This document shows, piece after piece, positions 15,688-23,951 of a stretch of DNA of 38,318 nt. Both the position numbers and the translations under genes were made by a program. Where the stretch lies: positions 1-38,318 of the forward strand of contig JAJYMM010000119.1 in NCBI GenBank assembly GCA_021787035.1, in the 5' to 3' direction. Each line of letters opens with the position of its first letter. Position 1 is the stretch's first letter. Source of the stretch: Actinomycetes bacterium (GTDB lineage Bacteria; Actinomycetota; Acidimicrobiia; Acidimicrobiales; Palsa-688). Below the pieces are notes generated by a model. That model was not told the origin of the DNA. It searched no databases and was given only the letters and a program-made list of their open reading frames with translations.

Positions 15688-16620
15688 CTAGTTCTTTTCC
15701 GTGTGCTTCTGGGTGAGGGCGACGATCAAGCGCGAGGCCACGATCAGCACGAAGACGAGCACCACCAGGATGAGGGCTGCGTCGTAAGAGAGGTTCTGGA
15801 ACGAAGTGGAAGGCTGGTTGTAAAAGGTCCATACGGCGTAGGTGAGGTAGCCGACCGGCGAGTGCGTGAGGCTGAGGCTCGGCATGTTGTCGGTAAAGCC
15901 CGCCGTGTAGAGGAGGGGTGCCGTCTCGCCGAGAGATATTGCTATCGCCACAAGGAGTCCGGTCGTCACCCCGGGAAGGGCGGTTTTCAAGGTGATGCGG
16001 CGCAGCGTGAGGAGCTCGGACATACCCAGCGCGTCTGCGCCTTCCCGGTAAGCGGTCGGCACCTGGCGAAGTGCTGCCTCCGTGCTCTTGGCGATGTAGG
16101 GGACAGTGAGCAGAGAGAGCGCGATGAGCGCCGCCGCCAGGGAGAACTGCCAGCGGAGACCGATCACGAGTGCTATGTAGCCCACGTAGCCGAGGACGAT
16201 CGACGGTATGCCGGCCAGCACCTCAGACCCAGCGCGCAAGAGCGAGCCGACGTGGCCCTTCGCGTACTCCGCTAGGTAGACGCCGGACAGGATCCCTATC
16301 GTCCCTGCGACCACGATGACGCCGGCCATCAAGAGGAGCGTTCCGACGATCTCGTTGGCGAGCCCACCGCCACCGGTGCTCGACGTCGTCTCGGTGATCA
16401 CGCTCCAGTGCCAGTGCGGCGCGGCCCTGGCCACGACGCCGTAAATCACCCAAACGAGTGGGGCACCTATCAGGCACACGGCAAGCAGGCAAGCGCCCCA
16501 GCCGAGGAGGCTGCCGACGCGCCGGCTTAAGGACGGCCGGCCATAAAGGTCGAGAGCGGCCTCCGTCCCGCCGGCGGAGCCTCCCCCGAGGGACATGGCG
16601 GAGCTCCCTCCGCTGCTCAT
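15688..16620 (-). CDS. pstA: PstA, phosphate ABC transporter permease
   Basis: This 310-aa membrane protein has six transmembrane spans and the binding-protein-dependent permease loop (EALRQVPTAYREGADALGMSELLTLRRITL, with EGADALG matching the EAA motif). A Ser/Gly-rich N-terminal segment of about 30 residues precedes the first span. PstA pairs with PstC to form the membrane channel of the high-affinity phosphate importer. It is last in the minus-strand order pstB-pstS-pstC-pstA and starts 2 bp after the pstC stop. It is convergent with the KdpD sensor gene, with only 9 bp between them, so no separate terminator is evident. Confidence 0.93.
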   Translation of the reverse strand: MSSGGSSAMSLGGGSAGGTEAALDLYGRPSLSRRVGSLLGWGACLLAVCLIGAPLVWVIYGVVARAAPHWHWSVITETTSSTGGGGLANEIVGTLLLMAGVIVVAGTIGILSGVYLAEYAKGHVGSLLRAGSEVLAGIPSIVLGYVGYIALVIGLRWQFSLAAALIALSLLTVPYIAKSTEAALRQVPTAYREGADALGMSELLTLRRITLKTALPGVTTGLLVAIAISLGETAPLLYTAGFTDNMPSLSLTHSPVGYLTYAVWTFYNQPSTSFQNLSYDAALILVVLVFVLIVASRLIVALTQKHTEKN

Positions 16621-16622
16621 CG

Positions 16623-17717
16623 CTACACGCCCCTGCCAACGGGTAGAGCCGTCGTCGACACCTTGCGGACCAAGAAACGTGCTGCGATGTTCGTAAGGAG
16701 AGTGATCACAGCCAGAAGGAGCGCGAATTCCGCCAGCGTCTTCACGGCGAACCCAGTCCCGTCAGAAAAGGCGCCGTCTAGCTGTTGGACGATGGTGGAG
16801 GCGATAGTGCCCATCTTCCCGTAGAGGTTGGCGGGCATGGTGCCGAGCAGGCTTCCAGAGACCATTGCTATGGCCATCGTCTCACCGAGCGCCCTAGCCA
16901 GCCCCAGTACCGATGCGCCGATAATCCCGGCCCTCACCCAGGGGATGCTCACCTTCCGCACCACTTCCCACTCGTTCATGCCGAGCGCTGCTGCACCCTC
17001 TTTTTGTAAGGCGGGTACCTGGCGGAGAAGGTCTCTCGTGGTGGCAGCGACGATCGGGACGATCATTACCGCGAGGACGAGGCCGGCGGTCATGAGGCCC
17101 TCACCATAACCTGTGTCGCCCCGGAAAAACCTGAGAATGGGGACCTTGGGCATGATGCTTGCGACGGCCGGGTAGACGTCACGGGACAAGACCGGCCCGA
17201 AGGTGAGGATCCCCCAAAGCCCAAATACGACGCTTGGGATCCCAGCGAGCAGTTCCAAGAACATCCCAACCACGTACGAAGCTCGCCGCGGTAGCTTCTC
17301 GACTACCGCCAGGGCCGCGCCGATCGAGAGAGGGACGGCGAAAACTACGGCGATCCCCGAACTGGCGAGGGTGCCGACAATGAGAGGGAGGGCGCCGTAG
17401 GCTACGCCCACCGGGTGGAGGACCCCATCAGTTTTGACCGGGTTCCCGTAGGTATTGCCCGGTGCCCACGCGCTGCGCCAAAGGAAACTGACCCCGTTGA
17501 CCCTGACCGCGGGCCAGGCCTTGTTGGCGAGGATAACGATTATCCCGGCCAAAGCGAGGGCGGGGAGCAGCGCGGCGAGGCCCGCTACGTAGCGGAGAAG
17601 GCTGCGGTTGCTCGCCGACTTGCGCGAAATTGCCGGCAACCAGGCAAGCGGTCCGCGACCCTTGGGCTGTCGGATAGACGCCTGGGCCGCGGGCGCCTGC
17701 CTGGTTGTCAGCGCCAT
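16623..17717 (-). CDS. pstC: PstC, phosphate ABC transporter permease
   Basis: This 364-aa membrane protein has about six to seven hydrophobic spans. The PstC signatures are [12 protein letters not shown], the [36 protein letters not shown] loop with its EAA-type EGAAALG, and [13 protein letters not shown]. It forms the transmembrane half of the Pst importer with PstA. About 45 basic residues precede the first span, somewhat longer than usual. It lies 2 bp downstream of pstS and 2 bp upstream of pstA on the minus strand, so the three are co-transcribed. Confidence 0.95.
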   Translation of the reverse strand: MALTTRQAPAAQASIRQPKGRGPLAWLPAISRKSASNRSLLRYVAGLAALLPALALAGIIVILANKAWPAVRVNGVSFLWRSAWAPGNTYGNPVKTDGVLHPVGVAYGALPLIVGTLASSGIAVVFAVPLSIGAALAVVEKLPRRASYVVGMFLELLAGIPSVVFGLWGILTFGPVLSRDVYPAVASIMPKVPILRFFRGDTGYGEGLMTAGLVLAVMIVPIVAATTRDLLRQVPALQKEGAAALGMNEWEVVRKVSIPWVRAGIIGASVLGLARALGETMAIAMVSGSLLGTMPANLYGKMGTIASTIVQQLDGAFSDGTGFAVKTLAEFALLLAVITLLTNIAARFLVRKVSTTALPVGRGV

Positions 17718-17719
17718 TT

Positions 17720-18901
17720 CTAACCCTTGATCTTGGCTATCTGAGCTGCCGAGAGCTGGACGATGCTCGCCGGCAGGGGCTGGAAGCCGACCTGGTTGAG
17801 GAAGGACATCGAGCTGCCACCTTTGGTGTCGATGGCCCAGGAAAGCAGCGCCTTCACAGCTTGGGCGGTGGTCGCGTTGGGCTCCTTCGGCGGGATGATC
17901 GCGTACTCGTAGTTGATGATTGGGTAGCCACCCTTGGCCCCGTCATCAACCAACGAGAGCGCCTCGTCGGGAGGCGTCTGCTCGTAGGCTGCCCCGGCCT
18001 CGGAGATGATCGTGCTGGCCACCGGGAGGTGGAACGTGCCGGCCCGGTTTTGCAGCATGGCCTCGCCGAGGTGGCCAGCTTGGGTCTCCTTGCGGTAGCT
18101 GATGCCGATGTAAGCGATGCAGCCGGGCGTCTTGTCGCAGCCCGTCACCATCCCGCCGTTGCCCTCTTCGGCCAAGGCGTTGGAAATAGACGGGAAGCTG
18201 ATGCTCGTGCCGAAGCCGATCGATTTCCCCCACCCGCTCGGGTTGGAGTCAGACAGGTAAGTGGAGAAAATAAACGTGTCGCCTGAGGAATCGGAGCGGT
18301 GGAGGGCAACGATTTTCTCGTTCGGGAGGTTGACGCCGGGGTTGAGTGACTTGATGTGCGGGTCGTCCCAGTTGGTGATGTGACCCTCGTAAATGGCCGC
18401 CAATACGCCGCCGTCGAGCTTCAAGTGCGTGGAGGCGGGCACGCCCTTCACGTTGTAGTTGATCATCTGCGCTGAGATTGCAAGCGGGATGTTCATGATG
18501 CCCGGGTACTGTGCAAAGTCGGTAGCGGACAAATAGGCGTCGGAGGCACCGATATTGATGCTGCCCCCTTCGGCGTCAGAGATCCCCGTGCCAGAGCCTG
18601 TGCCCTGGGGGGTGATCGTGATGTTTGAGTACATCTTGTGGTAGGCGGTGGCCCACAGCTGGAAGAGGGGGTACAGCAGGGTGCTGCCCGTCTCCGAAAG
18701 TGCGACCTTGGCGCTCGGGGGAGCGTCGGCGGCTTTCGTCACCACTGTCTTGTGTGCAGCTGGCCGGTTGGCCGCGAAGGCGCTGCCCGCGCCCAGCACG
18801 CCGCCTGCTGCGGACACTGCGGCCACGAGCGCTCCGGTCGCCGCGAGTGCCCAAGGACTGGCCTTGCGCCCGGTGCACCGGCTGGTCTCTGCTGTCGCCA
18901 T
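17720..18901 (-). CDS. pstS: PstS, phosphate-binding protein
   Basis: This 393-aa secreted binding protein has a typical signal peptide (about residues 10-38). It ends in GAGSAFA, so cleavage is by signal peptidase I; there is no lipobox cysteine. Phosphate-contacting loops are visible: [27 protein letters not shown] and RSDSSGDTF. The start at 18901 is supported by an AGGAGG at 18913-18919, about 11 bases upstream. A further 25-codon upstream extension is open but lacks support. PstS is preceded by pstB and a 119-bp gap with hairpins, and followed by pstC. Diffusible rather than lipid-anchored PstS is unusual for a single-membrane bacterium. Confidence 0.93.
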   Translation of the reverse strand: MATAETSRCTGRKASPWALAATGALVAAVSAAGGVLGAGSAFAANRPAAHKTVVTKAADAPPSAKVALSETGSTLLYPLFQLWATAYHKMYSNITITPQGTGSGTGISDAEGGSINIGASDAYLSATDFAQYPGIMNIPLAISAQMINYNVKGVPASTHLKLDGGVLAAIYEGHITNWDDPHIKSLNPGVNLPNEKIVALHRSDSSGDTFIFSTYLSDSNPSGWGKSIGFGTSISFPSISNALAEEGNGGMVTGCDKTPGCIAYIGISYRKETQAGHLGEAMLQNRAGTFHLPVASTIISEAGAAYEQTPPDEALSLVDDGAKGGYPIINYEYAIIPPKEPNATTAQAVKALLSWAIDTKGGSSMSFLNQVGFQPLPASIVQLSAAQIAKIKG

Positions 18902-19020
18902 GTTGTCGTGTTCCTCCTTTTTAGGTGCGCGTTGAAGTAGCGCTTTGTGCTCTCGTGTCAGCGGGTGCGGCGCCACCCGTTCTGGATTGCTGCCCGGCGC
19001 CGTTTACCCGGGCAGGAACT
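18902..19020 (-). promoter_or_regulatory. pstB-pstS spacer with two hairpins
   Basis: This 119-bp spacer holds two stem-loops. TGCCCGG (18991-18997) pairs with CCGGGCA (19008-19014) directly after the pstB stop, and CGGGTG (18962-18967) pairs with CACCCG (18974-18979). Neither has a T-tract. They could act as partial terminators or as mRNA-stability elements that set PstS above PstB expression. No PHO-box repeat was found here. Confidence 0.45.
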
Positions 19021-19857
19021 TCAGCCCATACGGCCGGTGACGTACCTCGCCGTTTCGGGCTCTTTGGGATCCTCGAAGACCTGGGAGGTCTCCCCGGACT
19101 CGACCATCTTCCCCTGGTAGAAAAAGACGGTACGGTCTGAGATCCGCCTTGCCTGGCCGAGGTTATGGGTCACGATCACGATCGTCAAGGCAGGCACGAG
19201 CGTGCGGACCATGGCCTCGATGTTTTCCGTCGTCACCGGGTCGAGCGAAGATGTTGGCTCGTCGAGCAGGAGCACCTCCGGCCCGATCGCGAGCGCACGT
19301 GCCAGGCACAGCAGCTGCTGCTGGCCGCCGGAAAGTGAAAAAGGTGAGGAGTTTAGCCTATTACTGACCGCGTCCCACAGGCCCACCTCTCGAAGGCGCG
19401 CCTCGACGATGTCGCGGTAGTGGTCTTTGCTCGCGATCCGATGTGCCTTGACGCCGGCCAGAATGTTGCCTGCGATCGACATCGGGAAAGGGTTTGGCCG
19501 TTGGAAGACCATCCCGACGCGCCTGCGGAGTGCCATTAGTTGGACACCTGGCGCGTAAATACTTGCACCTTCCAAGAGGACATCGCCTTGGTGCCAGTGT
19601 TTTGCGACTTTGTCGTTCATGCGGTTGAGAGAACGCAGGAAGGTCGTTTTGCCTGAACCGGTCGGCCCAATAAGCGCGGTGATCTCGCCCTTGCGGACGT
19701 CGAGGTTGAGATCTGAAAGGATCGTCGCCGAACCGAAGCCCAGTGCTAGGTCCTTCGCTTGGACGGAGACGCTTCTCGGAGCAGCCTCAACTATTAGGGG
19801 CATGTCTGCTCTGGCCGTTTTGGAGCCGGCCGACGCCGGCATCGGGATAGATGTCAT
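19021..19857 (-). CDS. pstB: PstB, phosphate ABC transporter ATPase
   Basis: This 278-aa ABC ATPase has Walker A GPTGSGKTT, Q-loop VFQRPNPFPMSI, the signature LSGGQQQLLCLARA, Walker B VLLLDEPTSSLD and the H-loop in VTHNLGQARRISD. The combination RPNPFPMSI with LNRMND is diagnostic of PstB. It powers phosphate import through PstCA. It is first in this transcription unit, whereas pstB is usually last (pstSCAB). An AGGAGG sits 12 bases upstream of the ATG, and a PHO-box-like repeat and a TATGCT lie at 19906-19948. Confidence 0.95.
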   Translation of the reverse strand: MTSIPMPASAGSKTARADMPLIVEAAPRSVSVQAKDLALGFGSATILSDLNLDVRKGEITALIGPTGSGKTTFLRSLNRMNDKVAKHWHQGDVLLEGASIYAPGVQLMALRRRVGMVFQRPNPFPMSIAGNILAGVKAHRIASKDHYRDIVEARLREVGLWDAVSNRLNSSPFSLSGGQQQLLCLARALAIGPEVLLLDEPTSSLDPVTTENIEAMVRTLVPALTIVIVTHNLGQARRISDRTVFFYQGKMVESGETSQVFEDPKEPETARYVTGRMG

Positions 19858-19905
19858 CGGGCGTTACCAGCCTCCTGACTGGCCCTTGGGCTCACGGTAC
19901 GGAGA

Positions 19906-19948
19906 GCATACGGGCCCCACTTGAACGAGAGGTGAACGCAAGGCGACA
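19906..19948 (-). promoter_or_regulatory. PHO-box-like direct repeats and -10 before pstB
   Basis: On the minus strand GTTCACC (19931-19937) is followed exactly 11 bp later by GTTCAAG (19920-19926). It is preceded 11 bp earlier by a weaker TGTCGCC (19942-19948). Actinobacterial PhoP boxes are 11-bp direct repeats with a GTTCACC core, so both spacing and sequence fit. A TATGCT (19906-19911) lies 8 bp beyond the last repeat as a candidate -10, placing the box over the -35 region as expected for an activator. Confidence 0.7.
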
Positions 19949-19971
19949 AGGGGGCATTGGCCAGATGAAAT

Positions 19972-20841
19972 CTAGAGCGGTGGGGTGCCGCGTTCAGAGC
20001 GTTGCGCCTGGTAGCGGTAGCCGACGCCCCTTACGGTGGTGATGCGTTTCGGCTCCGATGGGTCGTCCTCGAGCTTGGAGCGCAGTCTCCTCACGTGGAC
20101 CTCGAGGCTTGTGCTTTCGAGCGTTGCTGCTGGCCCCCAGAGCTTGCTCACGAGGGTTGACCGGGGGAGGACGATGCCGGTGTTCTCCATGAGCAACCTG
20201 AGGAGCTCGAACTCCCGGAGGGGCAGGTGGACCCGGTCCGAGCGGAGCCACACCTCGTGGCGCGCTGGGTCGAGGCGTACGTCGCCAACTTGCAAGACGC
20301 GCTGGCCCGGTCCGCTCGGGGCTAGGCCGAGCGGAGCCCGACGGAGCACGGCTCGGACTCGCGCTACGAGCTCGGCGGGGCGCAGCGGGAGCACGAGGTA
20401 ATCGTCGGCTCCGGTGCTTAGGGCTCGGGTTATGAGGTTTTCGTCGTTGGGCCCGGTTAGGAGCACCGGGAACCCCGGCAACTCGTCCCAGAGCCGCTCG
20501 CAGAAGCAAAGGCCATCGCCGTCAAAGCGCCCATCGACCACGGCGATGTCGGCCTGCCCGTTGGCCGCAGCGGCGAGAGCCGCGTTGGCTTCGGTCGCGA
20601 CCACGACCTCGAAACCCGAACCCTCGAGGTCGGCAGGCACGGCGCTGGTGCCGATGGGGTGGGCTACCAAAACCGCTTTTCCTATTTTCGGGGCGCCAGG
20701 CCCTGGTGCTGTTTGACGCGGCTGCCAGCCCGGTGGAGGATCCTCCTCCAGCACGTCGCGACCGCTCGCCTCCGGTGGCGGCGCCGGCCCAACAAGTGGT
20801 TTCGTGGGGATTTCCACAGTGTCGGCTGCGAAGCTGACCAC
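19972..20841 (-). CDS. OmpR/PhoB-family regulator with a degenerate receiver domain
   Basis: The open frame from GTG 20841 gives 289 aa: a Pro-rich leader of about 50 residues, a receiver-like domain (about 53-170) and an intact winged-helix DNA-binding domain (about 185-280: LREFELLRLLMENTG... EVHVRRLRSKLEDD... TVRGVGYRY). The acidic pair normally in VVDDD is replaced by LVAHPIG. The KPF lysine is replaced in VLPLRP. The Asp at VVDGRFDGDG and the Thr in LLTGPND remain. Phosphorylation by the usual chemistry is therefore doubtful. It lies upstream of pstB and is the likely PhoP/RegX3 counterpart. No partner kinase is nearby. GTG 20754 (D-V-L-E-E-D) or a TTG at KAVLVAHP, preceded by AGGA, are alternative starts, and the adjacent PHO box favours a later one. 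Confidence 0.8.
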   Translation of the reverse strand: MVSFAADTVEIPTKPLVGPAPPPEASGRDVLEEDPPPGWQPRQTAPGPGAPKIGKAVLVAHPIGTSAVPADLEGSGFEVVVATEANAALAAAANGQADIAVVDGRFDGDGLCFCERLWDELPGFPVLLTGPNDENLITRALSTGADDYLVLPLRPAELVARVRAVLRRAPLGLAPSGPGQRVLQVGDVRLDPARHEVWLRSDRVHLPLREFELLRLLMENTGIVLPRSTLVSKLWGPAATLESTSLEVHVRRLRSKLEDDPSEPKRITTVRGVGYRYQAQRSERGTPPL

Positions 20842-20843
20842 TG

Positions 20844-20872
20844 GGGGAAGTCCCGGTGAACTTCGGGTGACG
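20844..20872 (-). promoter_or_regulatory. PHO-box-like triple repeat upstream of the pst-linked regulator
   Basis: On the minus strand CGTCACC (20866-20872), GTTCACC (20855-20861) and CTTCCCC (20844-20850) occur with exact 11-bp spacing. Each flanking unit matches the GTTCACC core at 5 of 7 positions. The box touches the first possible start codon of the regulator (20841), which suggests autoregulation and a start further downstream. Confidence 0.6.
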
Positions 20873-20991
20873 CAGAAGTGAAAGGCTCCCCTTTTTGGGG
20901 CTCATTAGGCGCTTGCGGCCTATTTCGGTGGCCGCTGACCCAATACCGCCTCCTTGCCGCCCCCCTCGCGCCAGGCGTCGTGGCGGAGGGC
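20873..20991 (-). other. fabZ-regulator intergenic stretch
   Basis: Downstream of fabZ on the minus strand there is a CCCC-AAAAA-GGGG mini-hairpin (about 20892-20904) and a run of C residues. The stem is only four pairs, so termination of the fab operon here is uncertain. Nothing else was recognised. Confidence 0.3.
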
Positions 20992-21501
20992 TCAGGGTCG
21001 TACGAGCACGAAAAGCATCGAGGCAGTTGCGGCGAGCTTGCCCTCAACCGTTACCGTGCCGTGCCCACGGCCGGCACTCGACCCAAGCTGGTCGAGCTCG
21101 ACTTCGAGCTCCAGGGTCTCCCCAGGGACCACCTGGCGGCGGAAGCGTGCCCTGTCGATCCCGCCGAAAAGCGGGAGGTAGCCATGGAAGCGCTCGTCGG
21201 ACAGCACTGCGACCCCTCCTAGCTGAGCGAGGGCTTCGACCATCAGCACGCCGGGGAGGGTTGGCCGCCCCGGGAAATGCCCAGCGAAGAAGGCTTCCTC
21301 TCCCGTCAGGTGCCAGAGCCCTACTGCCCGCCGGCCGGGCTCTATGACTGTCACTTCGTCCACGAACAAGAACGGTGGACGGTGGGGGAGGACTTTGGCG
21401 GGCTCGGGGAGGTTCTCCGTCTGAGCTTCGTGCCTGCGCTCAGCTCCTGCGCGCTCAGCTCCGGCGCGCTCAGCTCCGGCGCGCTCAGCTCCGGCGCTCA
21501 A
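20992..21501 (-). CDS. fabZ: FabZ, 3-hydroxyacyl-ACP dehydratase
   Basis: This 169-aa hot-dog-fold enzyme dehydrates 3-hydroxyacyl-ACP to trans-2-enoyl-ACP in fatty-acid elongation. The core starts near LPHRPPFLFVDEV. The catalytic His lies in GHFPGRPTLPGVLMVEALAQ and the catalytic Glu in the same stretch. The first about 27 residues are an extra repetitive tail, four AGAER pentapeptides from a 15-bp array. The start codon overlaps the fabG stop (ATGA, 21498-21501), so expression is coupled. The tail begins right at the coupled start, so it is very likely translated. MabA/HadAB-type dehydratases differ clearly. Confidence 0.93.
   Translation of the reverse strand: MSAGAERAGAERAGAERAGAERRHEAQTENLPEPAKVLPHRPPFLFVDEVTVIEPGRRAVGLWHLTGEEAFFAGHFPGRPTLPGVLMVEALAQLGGVAVLSDERFHGYLPLFGGIDRARFRRQVVPGETLELEVELDQLGSSAGRGHGTVTVEGKLAATASMLFVLVRP
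21436..21495 (-). repeat. 15-bp in-frame tandem array at fabZ N-terminus, 4 copies
   Basis: Units GCGCTCAGCTCCGGC start at 21436, 21451, 21466 and 21481; the first has T for G near its end. On the coding strand each is GCC-GGA-GCT-GAG-CGC, encoding AGAER. The array begins two codons after the fabZ start. Confidence 0.95.
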
Positions 21502-22226
21502 TGGCCCATCCCGAGCCCACCGTCGACGGGGATCACCGCACCTGTGACGTAGGCGGCCTCGGGGGACGCCAGCCAGTGCGCGGCGCCGGCCACTTCTTCG
21601 ACGAGGCCGAAACGCCCGAGCGGCACCTGCGGCAGTACCTCGTCGCGGCGCGTTTGGCCGAGCGCTGCCGTCATGTCAGTCTCGATGAACCCAGGTGCGA
21701 TGACGTTCACAGTTATGTTGCGGCGCCCCAGCTCGCGCGCCAGGCTCCGGGCAAAGCCGATCAGCCCGGCCTTGGAGGCGGCGTAGTTGGCCTGTCCAGG
21801 GCTGCCCGAGAGAGCGGCCACCGAAGAAATGAGCACGATACGGCCACGGCGAGCGCGGAGCATCTTCGGTAGCGCCGCCTTCACGAGCCTGAACGTCCCC
21901 ACCAGGTTGGTGTCCAGCACCGAGGTGAAAGAGGCCTCGTCCATCTGGAGCAGCAGCTTGTCGTCTGTTATGCCCGCATTGGCCACCAGGACCTCCACCG
22001 TCCCAAGTGTTTCTTCGACCGTCGCGACCGCCTTGTCGACTGCGGCCGTGTCGGTGACGTCACAGGGCAGACCGAGGAGCCCGTCTGGTGGCGTACCGCG
22101 CACCGTCACTGCCACGCGGTCCCCGCCAGCTGCAAATCTGCCAGCGACCGCGCGTCCTATGCCCCGGTTGCCGCCGGACACGAGTACGACGCGCCCGGCG
22201 CCCTCCATGGGCGAAGCTGTAGCCAT
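21498..22226 (-). CDS. fabG: FabG, 3-oxoacyl-ACP reductase
   Basis: This 242-aa short-chain dehydrogenase reduces 3-oxoacyl-ACP with NADPH. The cofactor motif is SGGNRGIGRAVAGRF, the NAG motif is VANAGITDD, and the catalytic Ser-Tyr-Lys is in ISSVAALSGSPGQANYAASKAG. The C-terminal IETDMTAAL and VTGAVIPVDGGLGMGH complete the fold. Its start shares one base with the fabI stop (TGATG), and its stop overlaps the fabZ start, so the three genes form one coupled operon I-G-Z. It is expected to supply substrate for the adjacent FabZ. Confidence 0.95.
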   Translation of the reverse strand: MATASPMEGAGRVVLVSGGNRGIGRAVAGRFAAGGDRVAVTVRGTPPDGLLGLPCDVTDTAAVDKAVATVEETLGTVEVLVANAGITDDKLLLQMDEASFTSVLDTNLVGTFRLVKAALPKMLRARRGRIVLISSVAALSGSPGQANYAASKAGLIGFARSLARELGRRNITVNVIAPGFIETDMTAALGQTRRDEVLPQVPLGRFGLVEEVAGAAHWLASPEAAYVTGAVIPVDGGLGMGH

Positions 22227-22999
22227 CAGGCGCCCACCGCGTGGAACCCGCCATCGACGTGGACGATCTCACCAGTAGTGGCCGGGAACAGGTCCGAAAG
22301 GAGGGCGACGCAGGCCTTTGCGACGGCGCTCGGGTCGGTTATGTCCCAGCCGAGGGGAGCGTGCTCCCCCCAGGCCCCCTCCAGGGCGGTCGTCCCTGGG
22401 ATTGATTTCTCGCTTATCGTGCGGAGCGGGCCAGAGGAGACCAAGTTGATCCTGACCTTGTGCTTGGCGAGGTCTCGTGCTAGGTACCGGGAGGTCGATT
22501 CGAGCGCGGCCTTGGCCACCCCCATCCAGTCGTAGAAGGGCCAGGCCACGCTGGCGTCGAAGTCGAGCCCAACAACCGAACCGCCGCCGGCCGCCTGCAT
22601 GAGCGGGAGCAGCCCCACGGCCAGGGACTTGAGCGAATAGGCGGAGATGTGGAGGGCAACTTGGACATCGTCCCATGGGGCGTCGAGGAAACCTCCTCCT
22701 AGGCAGGACTGGGGCGCGTATGCAATGGAATGGAGCACCCCGTCGAGCGTCCCCCATCGCTCCGATAGGTCTCTCGCCACCTCGGTCATGTGCTCGGGGA
22801 CTGTTACGTCGAGCTCGAGGACGGGAGGCGGCGTGGGCAGGTGGTTCGCGACCCTTTTCGTGAGCCCGAGGCCGCGGCCGGCACCGGTGAGCACGAGCTC
22901 GGCCCCTTCCTTCTGGGCCAGCTCTGCGACCGCGTAGGCGATCGAGTCGTCCGTCAGGACCCCCGTCACCAGGATCCGCTTGCCTGCCAGAAGAGCCAT
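22226..22999 (-). CDS. fabI: FabI/InhA-type enoyl-ACP reductase
   Basis: This 257-aa NADH-dependent enoyl-ACP reductase performs the last step of each elongation cycle. The cofactor loop reads VTGVLTDDSIAYAVAELAQKEGAELVLTG, close to the InhA form. The catalytic Tyr and Lys are spaced Y-x6-K in YDWMGVAKAALES, as in FabI/InhA. It continues with SGPLRTISEKSIPG and ends in GEIVHVDGGFHAVG. Start ATG 22999 begins MALLAGKRILVTG; the open frame extends upstream without support. It is first in the fabI-fabG-fabZ operon and diverges from acpP. Confidence 0.94.
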   Translation of the reverse strand: MALLAGKRILVTGVLTDDSIAYAVAELAQKEGAELVLTGAGRGLGLTKRVANHLPTPPPVLELDVTVPEHMTEVARDLSERWGTLDGVLHSIAYAPQSCLGGGFLDAPWDDVQVALHISAYSLKSLAVGLLPLMQAAGGGSVVGLDFDASVAWPFYDWMGVAKAALESTSRYLARDLAKHKVRINLVSSGPLRTISEKSIPGTTALEGAWGEHAPLGWDITDPSAVAKACVALLSDLFPATTGEIVHVDGGFHAVGA

Positions 23000-23175
23000 G
23001 GGTGGCCACGTTACTAACCGAGTGCGGCCCAGGCCACCACTTGGTCGCGCGTTGCCAGCGCCGCGTCTCGGCAGCAGCTGCCGCTTAGGCCGTCCCTCTC
23101 CAAACTTGCGCACACGCCGTGACCCCTGGCGGCGGGCCGGTCGGCTAGCCTGTTCGTGCGATGGGAGCTAACAAG
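23000..23175. promoter_or_regulatory. Divergent fabI / acpP promoter region
   Basis: These 176 bp must contain promoters for fabI (minus) and acpP (plus). A TAGCCT (23146-23151) lies where an acpP -10 could be, and GGGAG at 23163-23167 is the ribosome binding site for ATG 23176. No operator could be identified. Confidence 0.4.
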
Positions 23176-23421
23176 ATGGTCCGCGAAGAGGCCTTTGCGA
23201 CCTTTCAGGGCTGCGTGGCGGAGGTGCTCGACATCGACCCGACCCAGGTTAAGCCCGAAGCCCGCTGGGCCGAAGACCTCGAAGCCGACAGCCTCGCCGT
23301 GGTAGAGATCACCTTGGCGCTTAACGACGCCTTCTCTATCCGATTGCCGGACATGGACCCGAGCAAGCTGGCGACAGTTGGCCAGGCGTTTGACATCGTC
23401 GCCGAGCTGGTGGGCGTGTAA
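23176..23421 (+). CDS. acpP: Acyl carrier protein
   Basis: This 81-aa acidic helical protein has the 4'-phosphopantetheine attachment serine in LEADSLAVVE (Ser39). It carries growing acyl chains for the Fab enzymes encoded divergently. Start choice: ATG 23161 is also in frame, but GGGAG at 23163-23167 sits 8 bases before ATG 23176 and would be internal otherwise, so 23176 is preferred. It ends 18 bp before the convergent pyrophosphatase gene, with no room for a long terminator. Confidence 0.93.
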   Translation: MVREEAFATFQGCVAEVLDIDPTQVKPEARWAEDLEADSLAVVEITLALNDAFSIRLPDMDPSKLATVGQAFDIVAELVGV

Positions 23422-23439
23422 GAGGGGACGCGGGCAAAC

Positions 23440-23928
23440 TCAGGCGCCTTTGGCTTCGAAACGGCGCCTGGCATCTTCGACAACCTGTTCCGCCAGCTCT
23501 CGTGAGTGCCATCCACCTGGTTCGGCGACCTTGCCGGGCTCTAGGGACTTGTAAATAGCGAAGAAGTGGGCGATCTCCTCTAGCTCGTGATTAGGCAGGT
23601 CGTGTAGTTCCTGGACATTGGCTTGCCGGGGATCGCTCGAGGTGACGCAGAGCACCTTGGCGTCGTTGCCGTTCTCGTCGCGCATCAAAAAGACGCCGAC
23701 GGGCCGCGCCTTTATGTGACAGCCCGGGAAAGTGGGCTCCTCCAGGAGGACCATAGCGTCCAGGGGGTCACCGTCCTCGGCGAGGGTCCGGGGTATGAAG
23801 CCGTAGTCTTCGGGGTAGCGCGTGGCGGTGAAGAGCATGCGGTCGAGCCAGATCTCACCGGTCTCGTGATCGGCCTCGTACTTGTTCCGGGTGCCCTTGG
23901 GTATCTCGACCACGACTTCGATGTCCAT
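23440..23928 (-). CDS. ppa: Soluble inorganic pyrophosphatase (family I)
   Basis: This 162-aa cytosolic enzyme hydrolyses diphosphate to two phosphates. Family I residues are clear: [25 protein letters not shown] and the metal-binding [14 protein letters not shown]. The signature D-[SGDN]-D-[PE]-[LIVMF]-D is satisfied by DGDPLD. Length matches bacterial hexameric PPases. It diverges from the sugar kinase gene with a 23-bp gap. Confidence 0.97.
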   Translation of the reverse strand: MDIEVVVEIPKGTRNKYEADHETGEIWLDRMLFTATRYPEDYGFIPRTLAEDGDPLDAMVLLEEPTFPGCHIKARPVGVFLMRDENGNDAKVLCVTSSDPRQANVQELHDLPNHELEEIAHFFAIYKSLEPGKVAEPGGWHSRELAEQVVEDARRRFEAKGA

Positions 23929-23951
23929 GGGCCCATGCTAGACATGGCCCG

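Noticed and set aside
20892-20904. Rho-independent terminator after fabZ (CCCC-AAAAA-GGGG)
   Set aside because: The stem is only four base pairs and has no T-tract in the right place.
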